A stretch of DNA of 57,745 nt from an uncultured Prevotella sp. (GTDB lineage Bacteria; Bacteroidota; Bacteroidia; Bacteroidales; Bacteroidaceae). The stretch is from the NCBI GenBank assembly GCA_902477645.1, contig CABSIA010000003.1, positions 1 to 57,745 of the forward strand. Direction: 5' to 3'. The notes beneath the pieces were generated by a model. The model made no database searches. It worked only from the letters and a program-made list of their open reading frames with translations, and had not been told where the DNA came from. How positions within the stretch are numbered: position 1 is the stretch's first letter; the number at the start of each line of letters is the position of its first letter. The translations under genes were made by a program, and so were the position numbers. This document shows, in pieces, positions 26,206-35,243 of the stretch.

Positions 26206-26883
26206 TTACAGACTTTTTATAAAATTCCTTGTTACGTTGAAACTTCCCTCTGCCATGCGGTTCCAGAAGTCGAAATATTGTGCGGCGTTCCCGTCTTTCA
26301 ACGGCACGTCGCTTATTATGCGGAACGACACGAACGGCACATGATATTTGTGGCATGTCTGGGCTATCGAGCAGCTTTCCATGTCTACCGCCTTTGCCGC
26401 AGGGAAATGTCCGAGTATTTCGGCCATTTTCTGCTTTGAGTCTACAAACCACTCGCCGCTGACAATAAGCCCCGCAGTGACGTTCCCGCATCCCATAGCC
26501 TTTTCCACAAGGTCTGCCGGTGACTTAAACCTCGACGGCATGCCCATAATCTGCCCATATTCGCATTCGCTGCCGCAATAGGCGTCATGATAGGCACACT
26601 CTGTTGACACAACAACATCGAGTGGCGACATGCAGATGTCGGCGCCTCCGGCGACTCCTGAAGACACAACCAGGTCGGGGGCAAAACGGTTTATCATCTC
26701 AACGGCTCCTATTGCAGAGTTAACTTTTCCTATGCCGCACTGCTGCAGCACGATATCCTTGTCGCCTATCTTGCCACAGACAAAATCGCTGTTGTGCCAA
26801 CGTTCTGTCGTAACGTCGTCAAGCAACGTCATAAGCTGCTTGAGCTCCTTGTCCATGGCCACTATAATTCCAATTCTCATCAC
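26206..26883 (-). CDS. mtnN: 5'-methylthioadenosine/S-adenosylhomocysteine nucleosidase
   Basis: A 225-residue Pfs/MtnN enzyme that hydrolyses SAH and MTA to adenine plus S-ribosylhomocysteine or methylthioribose. Family motifs are MRIGIIVAMDKEL at the start, VVSSGVAGG, VVVSTECAYHD, SGEWFVDS, and the catalytic/ribose region VDMESCSIAQTCH followed by FRIISDV (the catalytic Asp is in the SD). It feeds LuxS, encoded next. An R1 element lies in its leader between the -7 box (27012-27019) and the start codon. Confidence 0.94.
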   Translation of the reverse strand: MMRIGIIVAMDKELKQLMTLLDDVTTERWHNSDFVCGKIGDKDIVLQQCGIGKVNSAIGAVEMINRFAPDLVVSSGVAGGADICMSPLDVVVSTECAYHDAYCGSECEYGQIMGMPSRFKSPADLVEKAMGCGNVTAGLIVSGEWFVDSKQKMAEILGHFPAAKAVDMESCSIAQTCHKYHVPFVSFRIISDVPLKDGNAAQYFDFWNRMAEGSFNVTRNFIKSL

Positions 26884-26901
26884 ATATCAGTTTTTAGGAA
26901 C

Positions 26902-26987
26902 TGTAGGGCCGCTATATATAGCGGCCGCAAATAACGATTGCCATTCGATTGTACCTTCGTGCGGCTGCTACACATAGCGGCCCTACA
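26902..26987. repeat. R1 BIME-like element in the mtnN leader
   Basis: Left half TGTAGGGCCGCTATATATAG and a right half with one change (GCGGCTGCTACACATAGCGG). It lies between the divergent mtnN and yfhO promoters, inside the mtnN 5' leader. Confidence 0.85.
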
Positions 26988-27011
26988 GACTTCCATTTTC
27001 TTTTTCGGCTG

Positions 27012-27019
27012 CAAAAGTA
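27012..27019 (-). promoter_or_regulatory. -7 box of the mtnN-luxS operon
   Basis: TACTTTTG on the minus strand. The predicted leader of about 120 nt contains the R1 double hairpin. The -33 box is weak. Confidence 0.5.
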
Positions 27020-27061
27020 TGAAAAAAAAACGAGTTGCCGAAATGTTTTAATACAATAAGG

Positions 27062-27092
27062 TTTGACTTATCAGTTTTTTGCCGTATCTTTG
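27062..27092 (+). promoter_or_regulatory. Promoter of the YfhO-type gene
   Basis: TTTG (27062-27065), 19 bp, TATCTTTG (27085-27092): a full consensus match. The leader RNA carries the R2 palindrome. Confidence 0.7.
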
Positions 27093-27105
27093 CAAAGGAT
27101 AATCC

Positions 27106-27178
27106 TCCCCTGCCCCCGGCGGGGTGGGATTGGCACATTAAACACTAAACAATGTACCCCCACCGGGGCAAGGGGGCT
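27106..27178. repeat. R2 palindromic element in the YfhO-type gene leader
   Basis: A left arm (CTCCCCTGCCCCCGGCGGGG) and right arm (ACCCCCACCGGGGCAAGGGG...) slightly diverged from the other R2 copies. The open frame starting within it at 27152 only adds repeat-coded residues, so the next methionine (27188) is taken as the start. Confidence 0.8.
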
Positions 27179-27187
27179 TTTATTAAA

Positions 27188-29602
27188 ATGGAAAATATAA
27201 AGAGATTTTTACCAGACGTGCTCGTAGTGGCACTTTTTGCAATTATCGCTTTTGCGTATTTCATGCCAGCCGACATAGACGGGCGCATTTTGTTCCGTCA
27301 CGACTCACAGGCGAGCAAAGGTCTTGGACGTGAGACAAAAGAGTATTATCAGCGCACAGGCGAGAGAAGCCGCTGGGCAAACAATGTATTCTGCGGAATG
27401 CCTACTTACCAGACAGCTCCTGCATACAAGAGCACAGAGGGGCTGACAGCCGTGACCAAGGCTTATCACCTGTGGCTTCCAGACTATGTATGGTTTGTAT
27501 TTGCCTACCTGTTGGGATTCTACATTCTGCTCCGCGCTTTCGACTTCCGCCGACATCTTGCGGTATTGGGTTCCGTGATATGGGCGTTCTCGTCTTATTT
27601 CTTCATAATTATCGCTGCCGGACATTACTGGAAGGTGGAGGCTCTTGCCTATCTGCCGCCTATGATTGCGGGCATCGTGCTGTGTTTCAAGGGCAGATAC
27701 CTGTGGGGATTTGTGCTCACTGCACTGTTCTCGGCTTTTGAGGTGCTGGCAAACCACGTTCAGATGACTTATTACTATCTGTTCGTGATATTCTTCATGA
27801 TTTTGGCTTATCTTTTCTCTGCCATCCGTGAGAAGAAAATGGCACAGTTCCTAAAGGCCGCAGCCGTATGTGCGGCAGGTGCGGCGGTAGGTATTTGCAT
27901 AAATATCTCAAATCTCTACCACACTTGGGAATACAGCAAAGAGAGCATGAGGGGAAAAAGCGAGCTGGTGAAGCCGAATTCCGCCAACCAGACAAGCTCA
28001 GGACTGGACCGTGACTACATAACCCAATGGAGCTACGGAATAGACGAGACATGGACTCTACTTGTCCCAAACGCAAAAGGCGGTGCCTCTGAGCCTATGG
28101 TAAACAACGAGACAGCTATGAAGAAGGCTGACCCCAACTTTATGCCTGTATATCAGCAGATAGGACAGTATTGGGGCGAACAGCCTGGCACAAGCGGTCC
28201 TGTATATGTCGGCGCATTCGTGCTGATGCTTTTCATTTTAGGCCTGTTCATTGTGAAAGGCCCTATGAAATGGGCTTTGCTTGCAGCGACAATTCTGTCG
28301 GTTTTACTATCTTGGGGACGCAACTTCATGCCGTTCACAAACCTCTTCCTCGACTATATGCCTATGTACGCCAAGTTCCGCACGGTGGCGTCAATTCTAG
28401 TTATTGCCGAGTTTACCATTCCACTGTTGGCAATGATGGCTCTGAAGAAGATTGTCGACGAGCCTGAGATATTGAACAAAAAACTGAAATTCGTTTATAT
28501 CAGTTTCGCTCTCACGGCAGGCTTTTGTCTGCTCTTCATCCTGATGCCGGGCGTTTTCTTCTCCGATTTCATATCGTCACAGGAAATGCAGGCGCTGAAG
28601 CAGATTCCGCAGGAATATCTCAGCCAGCTGTTGCCAAATCTGCGCTCTATGCGTGAGGCGGTATTTACAGCCGACTGCTGGCGCTCGTTCTTCATTATTG
28701 CAACGGGAACTCTCATGCTGCTGCTTTTCAAGGCCAAGAAACTCCGTGAGACATGGATGATGGCAGGAATAGCTGTGTTGTGTCTTGTGGATATGTGGAG
28801 TGTAAACAAACGCTATCTTCACGACGACATGTTCGTAGAGGCAAGCATAATGGACGCCCCTGTGCAGATTACAGAAACCGACAAGCAGATTTTACAGGAT
28901 AAGGATATAGACTACCGTGTGCTGAACCTCGCATCAAACACATTCAACGAAAACGAGACATCATTCTATCACAAGAGCATCGGAGGATACCATCCGGCGA
29001 AACTGCGCCGTTACCAGGAAATGATTGACTACCACATCGCTCCAGAGATGAAGACGGTTATGGCTGCCATTGCCGACGCCGGCGGCGACATGACAAAGGT
29101 AAACGGCGACTCTGTTTGCCCCGTCCTCAACATGCTCAACACAAAATATTTCATTGTGCCGCTGCAAGGCGGACAGACCGTGCCAATTCAGAACCCATAT
29201 ACCTACGGCAACGCATGGCTGGTTGACAAAATCAGCTACGTGAAGAATGCCAACGGGGAAATGGACGCCATAGGAAAAATAGACCTGCGCCACGAGGCTG
29301 TTGCCGACGAGAAATATAAAGACATTCTCGGGAATGCGGCTGAGCAGGGGGAGAAATCTGTAGCCCGCATAACAGCCTACGATATCAACAAGCTCGCCTA
29401 CGAGGTAACAACCGACAAGGGTGGTGTGTTGGTGTTCTCAGAAATCTACTACCCCGGATGGACAGCAACCGTAGACGGAGAGCCTGTTGAGGTGGGACGC
29501 GTAAACTATCTTTTGCGTGCCATAAACATCAAGCCCGGCACACACAAGGTAGAGCTGGCCTTCTTCCCTAAAACTGTCAAAAACACCGAGACCGCAGCCT
29601 AG
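27188..29602 (+). CDS. YfhO-family polytopic membrane protein, truncated by an amber stop
   Basis: An 804-residue protein of the YfhO/GT-C-like membrane family. At least 11 hydrophobic helices lie in the first 540 residues. They include an early acidic loop with R-H-D-S and the RWANNVFCGMPTYQ segment typical of the family. A large periplasmic domain ends in SEIYYPGWTATVDGE...YLLRAINI. Relatives transfer or flip sugars on lipid carriers in cell-surface glycan assembly; the substrate here is unknown. The stop at 29600 is TAG, and the same frame continues for 26 codons encoding a hydrophobic helix and a basic tail before TAA at 29681. The usual last membrane helix therefore appears to be cut off. 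Confidence 0.82.
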   Translation: MENIKRFLPDVLVVALFAIIAFAYFMPADIDGRILFRHDSQASKGLGRETKEYYQRTGERSRWANNVFCGMPTYQTAPAYKSTEGLTAVTKAYHLWLPDYVWFVFAYLLGFYILLRAFDFRRHLAVLGSVIWAFSSYFFIIIAAGHYWKVEALAYLPPMIAGIVLCFKGRYLWGFVLTALFSAFEVLANHVQMTYYYLFVIFFMILAYLFSAIREKKMAQFLKAAAVCAAGAAVGICINISNLYHTWEYSKESMRGKSELVKPNSANQTSSGLDRDYITQWSYGIDETWTLLVPNAKGGASEPMVNNETAMKKADPNFMPVYQQIGQYWGEQPGTSGPVYVGAFVLMLFILGLFIVKGPMKWALLAATILSVLLSWGRNFMPFTNLFLDYMPMYAKFRTVASILVIAEFTIPLLAMMALKKIVDEPEILNKKLKFVYISFALTAGFCLLFILMPGVFFSDFISSQEMQALKQIPQEYLSQLLPNLRSMREAVFTADCWRSFFIIATGTLMLLLFKAKKLRETWMMAGIAVLCLVDMWSVNKRYLHDDMFVEASIMDAPVQITETDKQILQDKDIDYRVLNLASNTFNENETSFYHKSIGGYHPAKLRRYQEMIDYHIAPEMKTVMAAIADAGGDMTKVNGDSVCPVLNMLNTKYFIVPLQGGQTVPIQNPYTYGNAWLVDKISYVKNANGEMDAIGKIDLRHEAVADEKYKDILGNAAEQGEKSVARITAYDINKLAYEVTTDKGGVLVFSEIYYPGWTATVDGEPVEVGRVNYLLRAINIKPGTHKVELAFFPKTVKNTETAA

Positions 29603-29683
29603 ATCGCCATAGCCATATTGCGGTGGGCACTGATAGCGGCAGCAGGCAGATATTTTATGGCAAATAGAAAAAAAGAAGCTTAA
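29603..29683 (+). other. In-frame remainder of the YfhO-type gene after the TAG stop
   Basis: Directly after TAG the frame reads IAIAILRWALIAAAGRYF then MANRKKEA and TAA. A membrane helix with a positively charged end is what YfhO proteins usually carry at the C-terminus. This is therefore probably lost coding sequence, or a read-through extension. Confidence 0.65.
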
Positions 29684-29706
29684 AAATAATAAAAAACTTA
29701 CTAATT

Positions 29707-32403
29707 ATGAAACTAAAAACTATAATAACTGTTGCCGCCGCAGGCTACATATCCGCTGCCTCCGCACAAGACACAAGAGTGTCATCGAGCATATATCTGA
29801 CACCACACGCAAAGGGAGCAACACTTGTCCCCTACTCTATCAGCGACCAGGGCAAGAAACTGGGCATACGCTGGGGACTTGACGTGGCTTGGGACAGCGA
29901 GCAAAACGTGCGTAAGGGCATAAACCACATCGGAAAGGACAATATATCCATTATGCGCAGCAGCTTCCAGACGACATACGCCCTCATTAACGACACAGAG
30001 CTGACAACAGAGCAGATAAAACACCTGGACATAAGAACAAAACTGATAAACATAGTAGACAACGATATAGACATTGTGCTAAACGAAGATCAGGAAGCCG
30101 GCATAGCACCTTATTACGTGAGCAACGGTGTGGCAGACGTAGACCACTGGTGCAACCTCATCAATGCAAGTGTGCAATGGCTGAAGGACAACTATCCGGC
30201 CCACAAAGTGGTGGCTATATCACCATACAACGAGCCAGACTACGACTGGGGACAGGGAAATATGGCAAGTTTCAAAGAGATAGCCCAAAAACTGAAAACT
30301 GAATATCCACTATTTGCCGATATTGCAATAACAGGCGGAAACACACTGAACTGCGACGAGGCACTGAAATGGTACAACGGACTGAAACCATACGTGGACT
30401 GGGGAAACACCCACCAGCTTGCAGGAAGTTTTGACACTTACGCAAACTTCTTCACCACCGTAACCAACGACGGGAACTACGCATACGCCGATGAGCTTCA
30501 CAATGTTGGCGAGGCTATGGTTGGCGCCGAATACGGTATGAAGATGGGTATATGGTGGGGCTTCGACAGCCGTGCCCGTGGAGAATTCTGCCAGATAAGC
30601 AACAGCGGCTCAAGAATTGGCTATGCCGAGAACCGCAAGGCATGGACATCGGCATCTGTTTACCGCGACGACAACACCAACGCAGTAAAAGCATTCATAG
30701 GCTCCTCTGAGCGACAGGCCAACACCTCGGAGTTTATGTTCATATCTAAAGACCGCATGGTGTACTACGACGGCTACGGACCAGCACACGAATTTACGAT
30801 GTCGATACCAGGCGGAACTGGCTACCAGAAGGGACAGACAAATGCAGAGAGGGTAATCGACGTGACATGGGGCGAGGACGTTCAGCCAAGCACCATCAAC
30901 GGCCGCTACAGACTTATGAACAAGTCATCGAGATATGTAGCCGCGGTATACAATTCTGACAACATCGCCATGGTGAAATCCTCCAACAACACATCGCAGC
31001 TGTGGGACATAGCTCCTGCCGATGACAGGATTGGCGGAGACTACAGTTTCCATACCTTTACTTGTGTGGCTGACAGCAAACATATAAACGTGCAGAACTA
31101 TTCTACCGCTGCCGGTGGAAACGTAATGGCCTATCAGGGAGACAACTCAAGCAACGAGCAGTGGTATCTGAAATATGCCGGCGACGGCTACTACTACATT
31201 TTGAACCGCGAGTCCGGTCTTTGCCTCATGGCTGCATCATCGTCACAGTCAAATGGTGTCAACGTCATTCAGGGACTCATGGACACATCTACCAACGAGA
31301 AGAAGAACCTACGCCTTTGGAAGTTTGTTCCCGAAAATGCCAACTGCGAGATTATGCCACCCTCGGTTCCTACCGGACTGACAGCCGTGGCGTCAACAGC
31401 ATCTGTAAAACTTGAGTGGAACACAAACACCCAGAGCGACCTTGCCGGATATATTGTACTTAGAGCTGATGGCGACGGCACAAACTGGAACACAATAGCA
31501 CGAAAAATCACAGATAATTATTTCATAGACAACACCTGCACACAAGGCAAGGAATATCTATATGCCATAAAAGCCATAGACCAAAGCGACAACATTTCAA
31601 GGAAGTCGGAAACTGTGGCTGCCACTCCTACAGGCGAGAAATGCATGATAGCAAACTGGCAGTTCGAAGGCTCGCTTGCCGACAACACCGACAACGCTCT
31701 CGATGGCGTAAGCTTAAAAAACGTGGCTTACTCCGACGAGCACAAATCAGGTGAAAAAGCACTGTATTTCAGCAACAACTTCCTGCAGTTGCCATACTCC
31801 GTTGCCGACATGGACGAAATGACAATAGCCCTTTGGGTAAACTGGCGAAACACAACAGAAGAATGGCAACGTATATTCGATTTCGGCAATGGTACCGACC
31901 AATACATTTTCCTCACACCTAACTGTGGCACAAACATGAGACTGAGCATCAAGAACGGAGGCGACGAGCAGCAGGTGAACTACAAATCTAAAATGCCTGC
32001 CAACTCTTGGCACCACGTTGCAGTAACCATTGGCAACGGCAAGGCCCAAATATATCTCGACGGAACACTTGCTGCCGAAAGCGACGGCATAACCATCAAG
32101 CCAAGCGACATACGCCCGGTGCTCAACTATGTAGGCCGCAGCCAGTTTGCCGCCGACCCTTACTTCAACGGATATATTGACGACATGCGCATCTACAACT
32201 ATGTTCTCTGCAATGAGGAGATTGGCGCTGTAATGGGTGACCTGACAAACGGTATCGGCAACATCAGCAACCAGACTGCCGAGGGCTGCGCATACTATAA
32301 CATAAACGGTATAAAAACATCAGCTAACAACAAAGGCATCACAGTTGCCAAGCAGAAGAACGGTACCACAAAGAAGATTATAAAGGCGGGTTCTACAAAT
32401 TAG
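29707..32403 (+). CDS. Secreted multidomain glycoside hydrolase (GH30-like) with ricin-type, FN3 and LamG modules
   Basis: An 898-residue exported protein. The signal ends near SAASAQ. The catalytic domain at about 22-390 resembles clan GH-A/GH30: ISPYNEPDYDWGQ holds the likely acid/base Glu, and VGAEYGMKMGIWWG may hold the nucleophile. A ricin B-like lectin fold follows at about 395-550 (repeats ending QLWDIAP, NEQWYLKY, LRLWKFV). Then come a fibronectin type III domain (about 553-640, PPSVPTGLTAVAS), a LamG/concanavalin domain (about 645-840, FEGSLADNTDNALDGVS and YFNGYIDDMRIYNY), and a short C-terminal tail with YYNINGIKT and KGITVAKQ. That tail resembles Prevotella-type C-terminal sorting tails. 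It probably degrades a galactose- or xylose-containing polymer outside the cell. Confidence 0.78.
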   Translation: MKLKTIITVAAAGYISAASAQDTRVSSSIYLTPHAKGATLVPYSISDQGKKLGIRWGLDVAWDSEQNVRKGINHIGKDNISIMRSSFQTTYALINDTELTTEQIKHLDIRTKLINIVDNDIDIVLNEDQEAGIAPYYVSNGVADVDHWCNLINASVQWLKDNYPAHKVVAISPYNEPDYDWGQGNMASFKEIAQKLKTEYPLFADIAITGGNTLNCDEALKWYNGLKPYVDWGNTHQLAGSFDTYANFFTTVTNDGNYAYADELHNVGEAMVGAEYGMKMGIWWGFDSRARGEFCQISNSGSRIGYAENRKAWTSASVYRDDNTNAVKAFIGSSERQANTSEFMFISKDRMVYYDGYGPAHEFTMSIPGGTGYQKGQTNAERVIDVTWGEDVQPSTINGRYRLMNKSSRYVAAVYNSDNIAMVKSSNNTSQLWDIAPADDRIGGDYSFHTFTCVADSKHINVQNYSTAAGGNVMAYQGDNSSNEQWYLKYAGDGYYYILNRESGLCLMAASSSQSNGVNVIQGLMDTSTNEKKNLRLWKFVPENANCEIMPPSVPTGLTAVASTASVKLEWNTNTQSDLAGYIVLRADGDGTNWNTIARKITDNYFIDNTCTQGKEYLYAIKAIDQSDNISRKSETVAATPTGEKCMIANWQFEGSLADNTDNALDGVSLKNVAYSDEHKSGEKALYFSNNFLQLPYSVADMDEMTIALWVNWRNTTEEWQRIFDFGNGTDQYIFLTPNCGTNMRLSIKNGGDEQQVNYKSKMPANSWHHVAVTIGNGKAQIYLDGTLAAESDGITIKPSDIRPVLNYVGRSQFAADPYFNGYIDDMRIYNYVLCNEEIGAVMGDLTNGIGNISNQTAEGCAYYNINGIKTSANNKGITVAKQKNGTTKKIIKAGSTN

Positions 32404-32468
32404 CCTTGTCAGATTTAACATTTAACAGTAGTAATTTTCAGAACCCACCTAAAGTAAAAGCACTATAC

Positions 32469-35243
32469 ATGAAGAAACTGTTATCACTGCCTCCTAATCT
32501 TGTGGACTGTTTCCACGATATCACAGGCAACAGCAAAGAAGAATGGTTCTGCACAAGCGACCCTATAGACCATAAGCTCGGTTCTGGAGGCGGCTCTACA
32601 TGGCTGCTCACCAAAGCTTACGAAAACGACATGGCCAACGGCAATACAGCCGAGAAGCCGTCGTTCGACGAATGGCTGGCAAGCGAGAAACGGCTGCTGC
32701 TGCATGCTGGCGGACAAAGCCGCCGCTTACCATCGTATGCTCCTTCTGGCAAAGTGCTCACTCCCATCCCTGTATTCAGATGGGAACGCGGGCAACGGCT
32801 GGCGCAAGACTTGCTTTCTTTACAAATTCCCCTTTACAAGCAGATTATGGATGCGGCACCCGACAATCTTCATACTATGATTGTAAGTGGCGACGTGATG
32901 ATTCGCACCACCCAGCCTCTGCAGCACATTCCAGATGCCGACATCGTATGCTACGGCCTGTGGCTCGGTCCTGAGACAGCCAAGAACCATGGAGTGTTTG
33001 TATCATCACGCAAGGCTCCGTCGGTGCTGAAGTGCATGCTGCAGAAACCGTCTCCCGAGACCCTCGGCACACTGATGAAAGACCACTATTATCTCACCGA
33101 CATAGGTATATGGCTGCTTAGCGACAAAGCAGTAAAAGTACTGATGAGTCACGAGGGCGAATACGACCTTTACAGTGAGTTTGGCGGTGCTATGGGAACA
33201 GCTCCCACACTCAACGACGAGGCTGTGCGCAAGCTCAAAGTTGCCATTCTCCCGCTCATGGGCGGCGAGTTCTATCATTTCGGCACCTCACGTGAGCTGC
33301 TGTCGTCTACATTGGCTATTCAAAACCTTGTCAACGACCAGCGGCGCATCTGGCACCTCTCGCGCAAGCCACATCCATGTATCTTCATACAAAACGCCAT
33401 AACGCAAATAAAAGTCACAGCCGAAAACGAGTCTGTATGGATAGAGAACTCATTTATAGGCAAGAACTGGAAACTCAGCCAGCGCAACATCATAACAGGA
33501 GTTCCCGAGAATGACTGGAACATAGAGCTGAGGCCAGGACAATGCGTAGACATCGTTCCGCTTGGCGACACCCAATATGTCGTACGTCCATACAACATAG
33601 ACGACCGCTTTGCAGGAGCCGAGCAGCAGACACCGAAATTTCCTGTTGCCGACAACGTTGACGAGGCAGGAAAAATGCTTGCCTACATGCTGAGTGCCCC
33701 CCTACCCCCCAATGGAGGGGCTTCCCAATTTGCGACACCCCCCACCGGGGGGCTGGGAGGCCTGACTTTACTTAGCGCTGAGCAAATCTCCGCAAAAGCA
33801 AATCTCAGACGTCTCTTCGAACAGCGAAAGCAGTTCCGCAAGGAAAACTGGACTGCCCTTGCCGACAACTATGAGCACAGCGTGTTCTACCAACTCGATC
33901 TCAACGATGCCGCCAGAGAGTTCAAGGCTCAAGGCATTCCTATGCCAAAACCGCTCCCCGACTCGGCTCCGCTGATGACACGCATAAAAGACGCAATGTT
34001 CCGCGGTGAGAGCGACAAGGCATTCTCACTTCTCAGAAGTGGTATCGTAGAAAGCCCCACCACCCAGCGGGGGGAATTCCCTATTTGCAATACCCCCCAC
34101 TGGGGGGCAGGGAGGCCAGATTTCCCTGTTGCCACCGACCAGATAGTTTGGGGGCGCTCACCCGTAAGAATAGACATTGCCGGCGGATGGACAGACACAC
34201 CTCCGTTCTGTATCATGGAGGGTGGCAACGTAGTAAACTTCGCCATAGAGCTCAACGGTCAACAGCCTATACAGACCTACGTGAGGCCCTGCAGGGAGCC
34301 ACATATAGTGCTCCGCAGCATCGACCTCGGAGCAGCAGAGATTGTCGACACTTACGACCAGCTGTCTGACTTCAAGCGTGTGGGCAGTCCGTTCTCCATT
34401 CCGAAGGCGGCTCTTGCTCTTGCCGGTTTCCTGCCACAATACAGTCAGGAGAAATATCCAAGCCTGAAGTCGCAGCTTGAGTCTTTTGGCTGTGGCATGG
34501 AGATAACTCTACTCTCGGCTATACCTGCCGGAAGCGGTCTCGGCACAAGCAGCGTTCTGGCAGCAACAGTTCTCGGCACACTAAACGACTTCTGCCAATT
34601 AGGATGGGACAAAAACGAGATATGCCACAAGACTCTCATGCTTGAGCAGCTACTCACCACAGGCGGCGGATGGCAAGACCAGTTCGGAGGAGTGCTGCAA
34701 GGTGTCAAGCTATTGCAGTCGGCAAGTGGTTTCCTTCAGGCACCGTCCGTCAGATGGCTCCCCACCGACCTCTTCACTCAGCCCGAATATCAGGCATGCC
34801 ACCTGTTATATTATACAGGCATCACCAGAACAGCCAAGACCATACTGGCAGAGATTGTACAGAAAATGTTCCTCAACGACCACGACCAGTTAGCATTGCT
34901 GCGCCAGATGAAGAGCCACTCTCTGCAGATGTCAGAGGCCATACAGCGTGGCGACTTCGAGACAATGGGACACCTCGTAGGCAGGACATGGCTACAAAAC
35001 CAGGCACTCGACAGCGGTACCAACCCCGAGCAGATTAACCGTCTCACACAACTTGTCGATGACCTCTGCCTTGGCTACAAACTGCCGGGCGCAGGTGGTG
35101 GCGGCTACCTCTACATGGTAGCTAAAGACCCCGAGGCGGCAGCAAAAATAAAAGTCATTCTCAACACAAACCGTCCGAACGCCAACGCCCGCTTCGTAGG
35201 CATGACGCTCAGCACAACCGGACTACAGATAAGCAGAAGCTAA
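32469..35243 (+). CDS. fkp: Bifunctional fucokinase / L-fucose-1-phosphate guanylyltransferase (FKP)
   Basis: A 924-residue enzyme that converts L-fucose to GDP-fucose for capsule and glycoprotein fucosylation. The N-terminal half is the guanylyltransferase (LLLHAGGQSRRLPSY near residues 75-95, then SGKVLTPIPVF). The C-terminal half is a GHMP kinase (RIDIAGGWTDTPPF, AIPAGSGLGTSS, and KLPGAGGGGYLY). Length is close to the Bacteroides protein (about 950). Two in-frame R2 palindromes encode residues 410-431 and 529-549, both in the region joining the two activities. The start is the methionine of MKKLLSLPP; the longer frame to 32406 is not credible. The GSCFA gene starts at the next base after its stop codon. 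Confidence 0.95.
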   Translation: MKKLLSLPPNLVDCFHDITGNSKEEWFCTSDPIDHKLGSGGGSTWLLTKAYENDMANGNTAEKPSFDEWLASEKRLLLHAGGQSRRLPSYAPSGKVLTPIPVFRWERGQRLAQDLLSLQIPLYKQIMDAAPDNLHTMIVSGDVMIRTTQPLQHIPDADIVCYGLWLGPETAKNHGVFVSSRKAPSVLKCMLQKPSPETLGTLMKDHYYLTDIGIWLLSDKAVKVLMSHEGEYDLYSEFGGAMGTAPTLNDEAVRKLKVAILPLMGGEFYHFGTSRELLSSTLAIQNLVNDQRRIWHLSRKPHPCIFIQNAITQIKVTAENESVWIENSFIGKNWKLSQRNIITGVPENDWNIELRPGQCVDIVPLGDTQYVVRPYNIDDRFAGAEQQTPKFPVADNVDEAGKMLAYMLSAPLPPNGGASQFATPPTGGLGGLTLLSAEQISAKANLRRLFEQRKQFRKENWTALADNYEHSVFYQLDLNDAAREFKAQGIPMPKPLPDSAPLMTRIKDAMFRGESDKAFSLLRSGIVESPTTQRGEFPICNTPHWGAGRPDFPVATDQIVWGRSPVRIDIAGGWTDTPPFCIMEGGNVVNFAIELNGQQPIQTYVRPCREPHIVLRSIDLGAAEIVDTYDQLSDFKRVGSPFSIPKAALALAGFLPQYSQEKYPSLKSQLESFGCGMEITLLSAIPAGSGLGTSSVLAATVLGTLNDFCQLGWDKNEICHKTLMLEQLLTTGGGWQDQFGGVLQGVKLLQSASGFLQAPSVRWLPTDLFTQPEYQACHLLYYTGITRTAKTILAEIVQKMFLNDHDQLALLRQMKSHSLQMSEAIQRGDFETMGHLVGRTWLQNQALDSGTNPEQINRLTQLVDDLCLGYKLPGAGGGGYLYMVAKDPEAAAKIKVILNTNRPNANARFVGMTLSTTGLQISRS
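33696..33762. repeat. R2 palindromic element in fkp, first copy
   Basis: GCCCCCCTACCCCCCAATGG on the left and CCCCCCACCGGGGGGCTGGG on the right. It is read in frame as Ala-Pro-Leu-Pro-Pro through Gly-Leu-Gly-Gly. The CCCAATTTGCGA spacer is nearly identical to that of the helicase copy. Confidence 0.88.
34054..34117. repeat. R2 palindromic element in fkp, second copy, diverged
   Basis: GCCCCACCACCCAGCGGGGG on the left and ACCCCCCACTGGGGGGCAGG on the right. The spacer ATTCCCTATTTGCAATA is a relative of the first copy spacer. It is read in a different frame relative to the repeat, giving PTTQRGEFPICNTPHWGAG. Confidence 0.82.
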
